38,023 bases of DNA, taken from positions 1-38,023 of the forward strand of contig CAIWPS010000271.1 in the NCBI GenBank assembly GCA_903914615.1, read 5' to 3'. This document shows positions 1-7,363 of this stretch, in pieces (the stretch's first letter is position 1; each line of letters begins with the position of its first letter). Both the position numbers and the translations under genes were made by a program. The notes under the pieces are model-generated. The model was not told the DNA's origin and searched no databases. It was given only the letters and a program-made list of their open reading frames with translations. This stretch comes from an uncultured beta proteobacterium (GTDB lineage Bacteria > Pseudomonadota > Gammaproteobacteria > Burkholderiales > Burkholderiaceae_C).

Positions 1-765
1 CTCATCTACGTCAGCGGCGCCGCCGTCACCTACGGCAGCTGCGCGGCGCTGTTCAGCGCCGCCTGCGCGCTGTGCCTGACGCTGCGCTACCGACACCAGG
101 CCCCGCCGCCGGCGCCGGTGACGCTGCAGACCCTGCTCGCAGGGGTGCACTTCGTGTGGCAGCGCAAGGTGGTGCTGGGCGCCATCTCGCTGGACCTGTT
201 CGCGGTGCTGTTCGGTGGCGCCACCGCGCTGCTGCCGATGTTCGCCAGGGACATCCTGCACACCGGCCCCGCCGGCCTGGGCCTGCTGCGCAGCGCGCCG
301 GCGATGGGGGCGCTGGCGATGTCGCTGATGCTGACGCGCTGGCCCGTGCGCCGCCGCACCGGGCCGCTGCTGCTGGGCGCCATCGCGGTCTACGGCCTGG
401 CCACGCTGGCCTTCGGGCTGGCAACGCAGTTCGTCGTCGCCATGGCGGCGCTGGCCGTCACCGGTGCGGCCGACATGGTCAGCGTGGTGATCCGCTCGAC
501 CCTGGTGCAGCTGGAGACCCCCGACGCCATGCGCGGCCGCGTCAGCGCCGTCAATTCGGTCTTCATCGGCGCCTCCAACCAGCTCGGTGAATTCGAATCG
601 GGTGCCACGGCGGCGGCCCTCGGGCCGGTGGGCTCGGTGGTGCTGGGCGGACTTGCCACGCTGCTGGTGGCGGGCCTCTGGCTGCGGCTCTTTCCCACGC
701 TGGCGCAGCGCGACGCACTGCTGCAGGCCGGCACCGCGCAACCCGGGGGTCGGGCACGGACCTGA
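1..765 (+). CDS. MFS transporter, C-terminal part (5' end outside window)
   Basis: An open frame runs in from the left edge with no start codon in view and stops at 763-765. The visible 254 residues alternate hydrophobic helices with short basic loops, giving about five or six membrane segments. These look like the C-terminal half of a 12-helix major facilitator. The stretch with MRGRVSAVNSVFIGASNQLG, after an Ile-Arg-rich loop, is typical of MFS_3/EntS-like exporters, which export siderophores or drugs across the inner membrane. The substrate cannot be told from this part. The last 20 residues are a short polar tail. It converges on the RsgA-like gene, with 36 bp between stop codons and no clear terminator. 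The family call is good; the function is open. Confidence 0.85.
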   Translation, partial: LIYVSGAAVTYGSCAALFSAACALCLTLRYRHQAPPPAPVTLQTLLAGVHFVWQRKVVLGAISLDLFAVLFGGATALLPMFARDILHTGPAGLGLLRSAPAMGALAMSLMLTRWPVRRRTGPLLLGAIAVYGLATLAFGLATQFVVAMAALAVTGAADMVSVVIRSTLVQLETPDAMRGRVSAVNSVFIGASNQLGEFESGATAAALGPVGSVVLGGLATLLVAGLWLRLFPTLAQRDALLQAGTAQPGGRART

Positions 766-801
766 GGGCACGTCGCAGCGGGGCAATGCGGCACATGGCC
801 T

Positions 802-1884
802 TCATCCCCGCTTGGCGTTCATGCGCACGCGCACTTCGCGTTGGCGCACCTTCCACTGCTGCACCTGGGCCTTGCGGTCCAGCGCCGTCAGGCTGTCGCG
901 CTGCACCTCGCGCAGCAGCTTGGCATGGTGGCGCAGCCGCTCGTCGCTGACGCCGGCGCGAACGGCGCAACCCGGTTCCGCCTCGTGGCGGCAGTCGCGG
1001 AAGCGGCATTGCGGCGCCAGCCGCGCGATGTCGTCGTAGGCGGCTTCGAGGGCCTCGGCACTGCCTTCCAGGCGCAGGCTGCGCAGGCCCGGCGTGTCGA
1101 TGATGCAGGCACCCTGCGGCGTCAGGTGCAGCGACCGTGCGGTGGTGGTGTGGCGGCCGCGGTTGTCACCGGCACGGTTGGCACCGGTGTCCTGGCCCGC
1201 GCCCTGCGCGAGCGCATTCGTCAGCGTGCTCTTGCCGGCGCCGCTGGAGCCCAGCAGCACCAGCGTCTGGCCGGCGAGCAGCCAGGGCGCGAGCGCCGCC
1301 GCGGGGTCGCCTCCCAGCGCGTCGACGGCCAATGCGGCCACCCCGGCGGGCAGTCGCGCCTGCACCTCGCGCAGCCTTGCGTCGGCCTGCGGGCACAGGT
1401 CGCGCTTGCTCAACACCACCACCGCGCTGACGCCGGCCATGCGCACCAGCGCGAGGTAGCGCTCCAGGCGGCGCGGGTTGTAGTCGCCGTCCAGCCCCAT
1501 GACGAGCAGCGCCGTGTCGACGTTGCTGACGATGACGCTGCGCGCGAAGCCGTCGCGGCCCTCGGGCTGGCGCCGTGCCAGCTGGTTGAGCGGCGGCAGG
1601 CGCGCATGCGCCCACCATTCGGCCAGGCCATTGCGCCGGGCCAGCACCCAGTCGCCGACGGCCAGCGCGTCCTCGGCGGCGGCCAGCTGGCTGCGCAAGG
1701 CCGGCAGCTGCCGTGCCGCGCACTCGGCGATGCCGTCGTGCAGCGTGAGGCCTTCGCGGTGGACCTCGGTGACGCGCATCAGCGCGCTCCCGGCGCCGCT
1801 CGCCGGCTGGTTCAGGACATGCTGTGCGAGGGTCGGCGCCAGGCCGATGCGGCGCAGGCGCTCGAGGGTCGATGCATCGTTCAT
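802..1884 (-). CDS. rsgA: RsgA-like ribosome small-subunit-dependent GTPase
   Basis: A circularly permuted GTPase of 360 residues in the YjeQ/RsgA family, which assists late 30S maturation. Motifs come in permuted order: G4-like SKRD at 159-162, P-loop GSSGAGKST at 212-220, GRHTTT (G2) at 243-248 and DTPG (G3) at 263-266. A C-terminal zinc knuckle follows (Cys293, Cys298, His300, Cys306). An N-terminal OB-fold-like region precedes the GTPase. At 360 residues it is longer than the usual 290-300 residue RsgA and resembles the second, longer paralogue seen in many proteobacteria; no other copy is in this window. I chose the ATG at 1884 because family members start close to the LxxLGL-type helix. 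An ATG ten codons upstream (1914) is possible, and neither has a strong ribosome binding site. The upstream leader holds a mini-ORF and hairpins, described separately. Confidence 0.9.
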   Translation of the reverse strand: MNDASTLERLRRIGLAPTLAQHVLNQPASGAGSALMRVTEVHREGLTLHDGIAECAARQLPALRSQLAAAEDALAVGDWVLARRNGLAEWWAHARLPPLNQLARRQPEGRDGFARSVIVSNVDTALLVMGLDGDYNPRRLERYLALVRMAGVSAVVVLSKRDLCPQADARLREVQARLPAGVAALAVDALGGDPAAALAPWLLAGQTLVLLGSSGAGKSTLTNALAQGAGQDTGANRAGDNRGRHTTTARSLHLTPQGACIIDTPGLRSLRLEGSAEALEAAYDDIARLAPQCRFRDCRHEAEPGCAVRAGVSDERLRHHAKLLREVQRDSLTALDRKAQVQQWKVRQREVRVRMNAKRG

Positions 1885-1927
1885 GGGAAACGCTTTCGTG
1901 CGTGACAGGACCACGGCGGCGCAGAGC

Positions 1928-1947
1928 GCCGCCCGGCTGCGGGCGGC
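1928..1947 (-). other. Stable hairpin in the RsgA-like gene leader
   Basis: A perfect 8-bp GC stem (GCCGCCCG at 1928-1935 with CGGGCGGC at 1940-1947) has a 4-nt loop and lies about 45 nt before the chosen start codon. No T-rich tract follows on the minus strand, so it is not a classic terminator. It could influence translation initiation. Seen directly; the role is unknown. Confidence 0.4.
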
Positions 1948-2039
1948 GAGGCCTGCAGCAGCTGCGGGGGGTTGGGTTCTGTCGGCCGCGACGCCAGCGT
2001 CACGGCATCACGAAAGCGGCGCGGGGCCGCGAGGGCAGT

Positions 2040-2063
2040 GGTACGCAGCGAGGGCGGCGTACC
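2040..2063 (-). other. Second hairpin in the RsgA-like gene leader
   Basis: A 7-bp perfect stem, GGTACGC (2040-2046) with GCGTACC (2057-2063), has a 10-nt loop. It lies just after the stop codon of the 14-codon mini-ORF on the minus strand. The rest of the 1885-2280 intergenic stretch shows no recognisable riboswitch or gene besides the mini-ORF, the two hairpins and the promoter region of the response regulator. Confidence 0.3.
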
Positions 2064-2075
2064 GGGGCGACGTGG

Positions 2076-2120
2076 CTAGTGCGCGCGTGCCGACAGGAGG
2101 GCGGTGTCAAGGGTCTTCAT
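2076..2120 (-). CDS. Possible 14-residue leader peptide upstream of the RsgA-like gene
   Basis: On the minus strand an ATG at 2118-2120 is preceded at 8 nt by AGGAGAG, one of the best ribosome binding sites in the window. It opens a frame of 14 codons (MKTLDTALLSARAH) ending in TAG. The RsgA-like gene begins about 190 nt further on in the same direction, with two hairpins in between. The peptide has no run of a single amino acid that would suggest classic attenuation. It could be a translated leader or a remnant of a gene start. Function unknown; support rests only on the Shine-Dalgarno sequence, position and lack of a competing gene. Confidence 0.35.
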   Translation of the reverse strand: MKTLDTALLSARAH

Positions 2121-2280
2121 GGCGGCCTCTCCTGTGCTGGGTTGAAACGAGGCCGCACTGTGCATCGCAGCGGGTGGCGCGTCAAGCGCGCGCAGCGCCA
2201 GCGTGAAAAGACCCCGAATGCCGTTCGAGCCGAACCGCCAGAATAATGCTCTTGCCGGCCCCGAGTGCCGCAGCCCCTCC

Positions 2281-2982
2281 ATGCCTGCCGAAGCCACCAC
2301 CACCCTGCCGCGAACGCTCGCCCTCGTCGACGACGACGCCGACTACAGCGAGTTCCTGACCCTGCACCTGCGGGGGCTGGGCATCGAAGTGCAGCCCTAT
2401 GCCGACAGCAACGACCTGCTCACCGGCGCGGCCCCGTTCGACCACAGCTTCTACATCCTCGACCTGATGCTGCCGGGCGTCGACGGCGTCGACCTCATCA
2501 CGCTGCTGCGCCGTCGCACGCGCGCCGGCATCCTCGTCGTCTCGGGTCGCGCCTCGCCCGACGTGTTCGCGCAGGTCATCGACGCCGGCGCCGACATGTA
2601 CCTGGCCAAGCCTGCCAGCTTCGAGCAGATCGTGGTCGCCGTGCGCGGCGTGCACCGCCGCGTGGCGGCACCGTCGACGCAGGTCTGGATGCTCGACGGC
2701 CGCGGCAGCCGCCTCATCGCGCCCGACGGCGTCGAGGTCTCGCTCAGCGAGACCGACCATGCGGTGATGCAGTGCTTTCTCGAGGCTCGCGGCGAGGTCG
2801 TGACGCGCGAGACGCTGTGCCAGCGCCTGGGCCACGGCAGCACGCCCGAGGCCGAGAACCTGTTGTCCGCCACCGTCTACCGGCTGCGCCGCCGCGTCGA
2901 GCGGGCGACGCCGCTGCCGGTGCCGCTGCAGACCCAGGCCCGCGTCGGCTACGTCTTCCGCGGCGAGCTCAGGGCGGGGTAG
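2281..2982 (+). CDS. OmpR-family DNA-binding response regulator
   Basis: A 233-residue two-domain regulator. The receiver domain (about 12-125) has acidic-pocket residues in LVDDD (Asp17-19), phosphoacceptor Asp61 in ILDLMLPG, a conserved Ser88 and Lys110 in LAKPAS. A winged-helix Trans_reg_C domain (about 135-230) ends in the expected RVGYVF strand. Phosphorylation probably comes from the histidine kinase encoded tail-to-tail with it. The two coding regions overlap by 34 bp at 2949-2982. The start is uncertain: GTG 2203, ATG 2218 and ATG 2281 are all in frame. I chose 2281 because the receiver domain begins just after it and an AT-rich AGAATAATG, a plausible -10, lies at 2241-2249 between the upstream starts and 2281. 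Target genes are unknown. Confidence 0.87.
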   Translation: MPAEATTTLPRTLALVDDDADYSEFLTLHLRGLGIEVQPYADSNDLLTGAAPFDHSFYILDLMLPGVDGVDLITLLRRRTRAGILVVSGRASPDVFAQVIDAGADMYLAKPASFEQIVVAVRGVHRRVAAPSTQVWMLDGRGSRLIAPDGVEVSLSETDHAVMQCFLEARGEVVTRETLCQRLGHGSTPEAENLLSATVYRLRRRVERATPLPVPLQTQARVGYVFRGELRAG

Positions 2983-4427
2983 GCGGCATCGGCCGTGGCC
3001 GATGCCTCGGGCCGGCCCTGGGGCAGCCCCAGGCGGAACACGCTGCCCCCACCCGGCCGGGGTTCGTGGGTCACCCAGCCGCCGTGCAATTCGGCGACGC
3101 GCCGCACGACGACCAGCCCCAGGCCGTGGCCGGCGACGCTGCCCTCGGCCCGCGCACCGCGGGTGAACAGCCGCCGCGCCAGCGCCGCTTCGATGCCGGG
3201 GCCCTGATCGCAGACTTCGAACAGCAGGGCCGGCGGCGCGCCGTCGTCGCCGATGCGCAGCAGCACCTCCGAGCCCGGCGGCGAATAGGCCAGCGCATTG
3301 GCGAGCAGGTTGCGCAGGGCCAGCCGCAGCAGGCCGGCGTCGAGCGCGGCGCTGCGTGCGCCCGTGCCGCGGTCCACGCGCACGCGCGGCTGCCAGCCCG
3401 GGTCGAGGTCGCCGATGGCGAGCGCGACCAGGCCGTCGACGTCGACGTCGCGGCGCTCGGCATGGCCGCTGCCGGCCAGCAGGGCGGTTGCGGCCAGGGT
3501 GTGGTCCAGCGTGGCCACGATGCGGCCCAGCACACCGACGGCGCGCTGCACGCGGCCGCTGGCGGCCCCGGCGTCCACCGGGGCGGGCGCCAGGGCGCGG
3601 TGCGCCGCCTGCAAGGCAGCGGTGGCGTTGTTCAGCGGCTGGCGCACCTCGTGGGCGAGCAGCCGCAGCAGTTCCTCGCGCTCGTCGAGCCAGGTGCGCA
3701 GCCGGCGCGCATGGCGCTCGGCGGTGACCTGCAGGGTCGACTCGAGGGCCAGGCGACGTGCCTGCGCAAGCTCCTGCAAGCGCAGCCGCTCCAGGGCCAT
3801 GCCCAGGTAGCCCAGGCTGCCGTGGATGGCGGCGACGACGCCGGCGACGATCACCCACTGGGTTGCGCCGGCCGGGTTGTCGAGCACCCGCGGCCAGCCG
3901 CCGGGCCCCAGCTGCAGCGCCAGCCAGGCCAGCGTCAGGCTCGCGCCGGCGAAGGCCCCCGCGATCAGCCGTGCGCTGCGCGAACGGGTCTGCCGCCACA
4001 CCGTCGCCGCGGTCCAGGCCAGCCAGCCCGTGCCGGCCGATTGCACGAGGTCGCCGGCGAGCACGCGCCACCCTGTAGATCGCGTCGCCGCCAGCGCCAC
4101 CGCGGCTGCGCCCGCAACCATGAAGAACAAGGCATGGTGCCAGCGCAGCGGCCTGCCGATCTCCAGGCGCAGAGCCGCCACCGAGAGCGGATAGGAGACC
4201 AGCGCCAGCAGGTTGGCCACGACCACGGTCCAGAAGTCCGGGATGGCGCCGCGCAGCGCCAGCAGCAGGCAGGCGGCGCCGTAGACCGCGGCGCCGCCGC
4301 ACCAGGCGCCCAGCCGCGCTGCCGGGTGGCGCCCGCGCAGCACCACCCCGACCATGACCGGCATCGCAACGTAGATGAGGCCCAGCAGACACAGGGCCGT
4401 GGCGGTGTCGAAGCGGTTGCCGCTCAT
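2949..4427 (-). CDS. Membrane sensor histidine kinase
   Basis: A 492-residue kinase. The first 210 residues are about six or seven hydrophobic helices with little loop between them, so the signal is probably sensed within or at the membrane. A linker helix leads to the HisKA box with phospho-accepting His259 in AHEVRQPLNN, a variant also seen in other HEIRQPL-type kinases. The HATPase domain follows, with N box NLLANALAYS, G1 box DQGPG and G2 box GHGLGL. It ends in a short Ala/Ser-rich tail. It lies between an OmpR-type regulator (convergent, 34-bp overlap) and a LuxR-type regulator (divergent, 192 bp between starts), so it may serve either or both. No signal or substrate can be inferred. The start has only a weak ribosome binding site. 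Confidence 0.9.
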   Translation of the reverse strand: MSGNRFDTATALCLLGLIYVAMPVMVGVVLRGRHPAARLGAWCGGAAVYGAACLLLALRGAIPDFWTVVVANLLALVSYPLSVAALRLEIGRPLRWHHALFFMVAGAAAVALAATRSTGWRVLAGDLVQSAGTGWLAWTAATVWRQTRSRSARLIAGAFAGASLTLAWLALQLGPGGWPRVLDNPAGATQWVIVAGVVAAIHGSLGYLGMALERLRLQELAQARRLALESTLQVTAERHARRLRTWLDEREELLRLLAHEVRQPLNNATAALQAAHRALAPAPVDAGAASGRVQRAVGVLGRIVATLDHTLAATALLAGSGHAERRDVDVDGLVALAIGDLDPGWQPRVRVDRGTGARSAALDAGLLRLALRNLLANALAYSPPGSEVLLRIGDDGAPPALLFEVCDQGPGIEAALARRLFTRGARAEGSVAGHGLGLVVVRRVAELHGGWVTHEPRPGGGSVFRLGLPQGRPEASATADAAYPALSSPRKT

Positions 4428-4465
4428 GAAAGTTGCCCGCGGCAGACGGCGTTCGCATTGCCGCT

Positions 4466-4493
4466 TTGAATGATCAAATTGGTCATATATGAT
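4466..4493 (+). promoter_or_regulatory. Sigma70-like promoter with two dyads in and around the spacer
   Basis: TTGAAT (4466-4471) and TATGAT (4488-4493) are separated by 16 bp, a good match to a sigma70 promoter in an otherwise GC-rich region. The spacer holds a 15-bp imperfect dyad, TGATCAAATTGGTCA (4471-4485, six of seven arm pairs except two mismatched positions), and a perfect palindrome, TCATATATGA (4483-4492), that overlaps the -10. It faces the LuxR-type regulator, about 120 nt upstream of its start, and is divergent from the kinase. Overlap of the dyads with both promoter hexamers suggests repression by a dimeric regulator. The identity of that regulator is inference only. Confidence 0.5.
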
Positions 4494-4619
4494 TGCGCCA
4501 GACGATGCCGCAGGGATCTACGTCCAGTGTCGCACCCGGCACCGCGCAGTTCCGACGGCCGAGCGTGCCAGCGGCCCTGTCGCGGGTCATGGAAGTCCAC
4601 AGTTGCCCGGAAGGCCCCG

Positions 4620-5351
4620 ATGAACGCCTCTGCTTGCGATCCCAGCCCTTCGCAATCGATTGCCGATGCAGCCACTTCCATGCCCGCGATGATGGCCGGC
4701 GCCGTGCGGGTCTTCGTCGTCGACGACCACCCGATGGCCCGGCAGGGCGTGGCGGTGATGCTGGCCGAATCGCCCCTCATCAGGCATGTCGGCGAGGCCG
4801 AGGACGGCGCGCAGGCCTTGCGCAACGCCGCCGCAGCCCGGCCCGACGTGGTGATCATCGACCAGTCGCTGCCGGGCATGGACGGGGTGGCAACCCTGGC
4901 TGCCCTGGCGGCCCTGCTGCCCCAGGCGCGCTGCGTGCTTCTCCTGTCCGAACCCGATGTCGCGCTGGCGCGCCGGGCCCTGGCCGCCGGCGCCCTGGGC
5001 CTGCTGCTGAAGTCGGCCACGTCGCAGGACCTCGTCGCCGCGGTGCTGGCGGCCGCGCGCGGGCAGCGTGCGGAGTCGCCGCAGATCGCCGCCGCGCTGG
5101 CAGACACCGACGCAAGGGCGCCGCTGGGGACCGACCTCACGCGCCGCGAGCGCGACCTGCTCCAGCTGCTGGCCCAGGGCCTGGGCAACCACGAGATCTC
5201 GACGCGCCTGGACATCGCCCTGCCGACGGTCAAGTTCCACGTCACCAACATCCTCTCCAAGCTGCAGGCCGAGAACCGCACCGCCGCCGTGCTGGTGGCC
5301 CTGCGCCACCAGCTCGTCGCCCTGGGCACGCAGGCCGGCGCCACGGCCTGA
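4620..5351 (+). CDS. LuxR/NarL-family response regulator
   Basis: A 243-residue regulator. Its receiver domain (about 29-145) has Asp35-Asp36 in VVDDHP, phosphoacceptor Asp81 in VIIDQSLPGMDG, Ser110 and Lys131. After a short linker comes a LuxR helix-turn-helix (about 172-230) with LTRRERDLLQLLAQG and the recognition-helix region LPTVKFHVTNILSKL. The start at 4620 was chosen over longer in-frame options (to 4470) because GGAAGG lies 5 nt upstream and the longer N-terminus is arginine-rich low-complexity sequence. A dyad-containing promoter sits about 120 nt upstream. Its partner kinase is probably the divergent neighbour, but a kinase encoded elsewhere cannot be excluded. Confidence 0.9.
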   Translation: MNASACDPSPSQSIADAATSMPAMMAGAVRVFVVDDHPMARQGVAVMLAESPLIRHVGEAEDGAQALRNAAAARPDVVIIDQSLPGMDGVATLAALAALLPQARCVLLLSEPDVALARRALAAGALGLLLKSATSQDLVAAVLAAARGQRAESPQIAAALADTDARAPLGTDLTRRERDLLQLLAQGLGNHEISTRLDIALPTVKFHVTNILSKLQAENRTAAVLVALRHQLVALGTQAGATA

Positions 5352-5352
5352 A

Positions 5353-5383
5353 GCCACGCCATCGCGGCGGCTTGCGGCGTGGC
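5353..5383 (+). terminator. Hairpin after the LuxR-type regulator, possible terminator
   Basis: Directly behind the stop codon, GCCACGCC (5353-5360) pairs perfectly with GGCGTGGC (5376-5383) over a 15-nt loop. No T-tract follows, so if it terminates it is not a canonical intrinsic terminator. The 3' arm lies just before the -10-like element of the next gene. Confidence 0.3.
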
Positions 5384-5386
5384 GCC

Positions 5387-5392
5387 TATGCT
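5387..5392 (+). promoter_or_regulatory. -10-like element just before the RluA-type gene
   Basis: TATGCT ends 7 nt before the ATG at 5400, so a transcript would start at or next to the start codon (leaderless). No good -35 is visible. It is one of several such arrangements in the window. Confidence 0.35.
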
Positions 5393-5399
5393 GGCGCCG

Positions 5400-6020
5400 A
5401 TGGATGAACTCCGTGTGCTCCACGTCGACGCCGACCTGGTGGTCGTCGACAAGCCCGCCGGCCTGCTGGCCGTGCCCGGCCGCGGCGAGGCCGGGCGCGA
5501 CAACCTCGCGGCGCGCATGCAGGCGCGCTGGTCCGACGCCCTGGTGGTACACCGGCTGGACATGGCGACTTCGGGCCTCATGCTGCTGGCCCGCGGCAGC
5601 ACCGCCCAGCGCCGCCTGAGTGCGGCCTTCGCCAGTCGCGCCGTGCGCAAGCAGTACGTCGCCGTGGTCGAGGGATGCACCGACGCCGACGAGGGCGAGA
5701 TCGACGCCCCCCTGGCCGCCGACTGGCCGCGGCGGCCGCGGCAACGCGTCGACCATGGGCAGGGCAAGCCGGCGCTCACGCGCTGGCGCGTGCTGGGCCG
5801 CGCCGCGGACTCCACACGGCTGGCGCTGGAGCCGGTGACGGGGCGCTCGCACCAGCTGCGCGTGCATCTGCTGTCGCTGGGCCACCCCATCCGCGGCGAC
5901 GCGCTCTACGCCCCCGCGCCCTTGCGCGCCGAGCGGCTGCTGCTGCACGCCACCCAGCTGGCCTTCGCCCACCCGGCGGGCGGGCAGCCGATGTGCTTCG
6001 AGAGTGCGGTGCCGTTCTGA
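5400..6020 (+). CDS. rluA: RluA-family RNA pseudouridine synthase
   Basis: A 206-residue protein of the RluA family, which isomerises uridine to pseudouridine in rRNA or tRNA. The catalytic motif HRLDMATSG has Asp54. The N-terminal strand VVVDKPAGLLAVPGRG matches the short, S4-domain-less RluA itself (dual-specific for 23S rRNA and tRNA in E. coli) better than RluC or RluD. GRSHQLRVHL and GHPIRGDALY are the expected later family motifs. Other in-frame starts are GTG 5379 and ATG 5388. I took 5400 because the protein then begins right before the first domain strand and a -10-like hexamer precedes it. The exact RNA target is inference. Confidence 0.9.
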   Translation: MDELRVLHVDADLVVVDKPAGLLAVPGRGEAGRDNLAARMQARWSDALVVHRLDMATSGLMLLARGSTAQRRLSAAFASRAVRKQYVAVVEGCTDADEGEIDAPLAADWPRRPRQRVDHGQGKPALTRWRVLGRAADSTRLALEPVTGRSHQLRVHLLSLGHPIRGDALYAPAPLRAERLLLHATQLAFAHPAGGQPMCFESAVPF

Positions 6021-6128
6021 TCGACCGCAGGCCGGCCCCCGGCAGCGGTTGGGGCAAGGGGCGCGGCCACACCGGCTCGCGACCTCGCTACAGTCGACCC
6101 CCTCCACCACTGCGGCGAGCCGCGAGCC

Positions 6129-6875
6129 ATGAGCCGACAACTCAGCATCGTCACCGGCGCCTCGCGCGGCCTCGGCCTGGCCTTGACCGAACAGCTGCTG
6201 GCCCGCGGCGACCGCGTCGTGGCGCTGGCGCGGCGCGCGCCCGACCTGGTGGTGCCGCCCGGCGCCGAACTGCTGCCCTGGACGCTGGACCTCGCGCAGG
6301 CCCCGGCGGCGGCGGCGCGGCTGGCGCAATGGCTGTCAGAGCAGGACCCGGCGAGCTGGGCCGCGGCGACGCTGATCAACAACGCCGGCGTGGTTTCCAC
6401 GCCCGGGCCGCTGGCGGCCGGGGACGATGCCGACCTGTCCAACGCCCTGCGCGTCGGGCTCGAGGCGCCGCTGCTGCTGACCGCAGCCTTCCTGCGCGCC
6501 ACGGCGGCGTGGGCGCTGCCGCGCAAGGTGCTGCTGGTCTCGTCGGGCCTGGGCCGCCGCGCCATGGCCGGCAGCGCTTCCTACTGCGCCGCCAAGGCCG
6601 GCCTGGACCATCTGGCGCGCGCCGTCGCGCTGGAGGAAGCGGGCCGGCCCCACGGCGCCCGAATCGTCTCGCTGGCGCCCGGCGTCATCGACACCGACAT
6701 GCAGGTGCAGCTGCGCGCCGCCGACCCGGCGCGCTTCCCCGAGCGCGAACGCTTCGTCGGCTTCCACGCCGCCGGCCAGCTCGACAGCCCGGCCGCCGCC
6801 GCGGCCAAGGTGCTGCGCTACCTGGACCGCGCCGACTTCGGCGGCCAGCCCGTGGCCGACGTGCGCGACGCCTGA
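6129..6875 (+). CDS. SDR-family NAD(P)-dependent oxidoreductase
   Basis: A 248-residue short-chain dehydrogenase/reductase. The nucleotide-binding motif TGASRGLG is near residues 9-16, NNAG is present near residue 80, and the catalytic Ser precedes YCAAK, the YxxxK motif. The end of the Rossmann fold, LAPGVIDTDMQ, matches the family's PGxxxT region. It resembles bacterial sepiapterin-reductase-like and benzil-reductase-like SDRs, but the substrate is not readable. A TACAGT hexamer at 6089-6094 could be the -10 of a promoter with a leader of about 28 nt. Its stop shares one base with the start of the cupin gene (TGATG), implying translational coupling. The role of the pair is unknown. Confidence 0.88.
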   Translation: MSRQLSIVTGASRGLGLALTEQLLARGDRVVALARRAPDLVVPPGAELLPWTLDLAQAPAAAARLAQWLSEQDPASWAAATLINNAGVVSTPGPLAAGDDADLSNALRVGLEAPLLLTAAFLRATAAWALPRKVLLVSSGLGRRAMAGSASYCAAKAGLDHLARAVALEEAGRPHGARIVSLAPGVIDTDMQVQLRAADPARFPERERFVGFHAAGQLDSPAAAAAKVLRYLDRADFGGQPVADVRDA

Positions 6876-7363
6876 TGGCCGCCGACCGCGCCGCCGAACT
6901 GATCAGCACCCTGGGCCTGCGCCCGCACCCCGAGGGCGGGCACTACGCCGAGGTCTTCCGCTCGGCCCAGCAGGTCGACCCGCGGGACGGCCGGCCGCTG
7001 CGCCCGGGTCTGACCAGCATCGACTTCCTGCTGCGCGCCGGCGAGTTTTCGGCCTGGCACCGCGTGGCGTCGGACGAGGCCTGGCACCTGCTCGAAGGCG
7101 GCCCGCTGCGGCTGTGGCTGGCCAGCCCGGCGCTGGATGCCTTCAGCGCGGTGGACCTGCAGGGCGCCGGCGCTGCAGGCGCGCCGCGCCATGTCGTGCC
7201 GGCGCACTGGTGGCAGGCCGCCGAACCGCTGGGCGCCTTCGCCTACGTGGGCGCCACCGTCGGCCCGGGGTTCGACTTCGCCGACTTCGCCTTCGGCCGC
7301 GACGACGCCGCACTGGTGCGGGCCTTGGCGGCGCGCGCGCCGCAGCTGCAGCGGCTGCTCTAG
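6875..7363 (+). CDS. DUF985 (cupin_5) family protein
   Basis: A 162-residue single-domain cupin. It carries the family hallmark PHPEGGHYAEVFRS near residues 14-27 and the strands FSAWHRVASDEAWHLLEGG and VPAHWWQAAEPLGAFAYVGATVGPGFDF, the two cupin motifs. The His residues could bind a metal. DUF985 proteins are widespread and mostly uncharacterised. The ATG overlaps the SDR stop codon by one base, so the two proteins are probably made together. Its TAG stop lies inside the palindrome CTAG (7360-7363), which also supplies the stop of the convergent phosphofructokinase gene. Confidence 0.88.
   Translation: MAADRAAELISTLGLRPHPEGGHYAEVFRSAQQVDPRDGRPLRPGLTSIDFLLRAGEFSAWHRVASDEAWHLLEGGPLRLWLASPALDAFSAVDLQGAGAAGAPRHVVPAHWWQAAEPLGAFAYVGATVGPGFDFADFAFGRDDAALVRALAARAPQLQRLL

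Noticed and set aside
1885-1914. Ten-codon N-terminal extension of the RsgA-like protein
   Set aside because: MVLSRTKAFP is not a family start and has no ribosome site; cannot be fully excluded.
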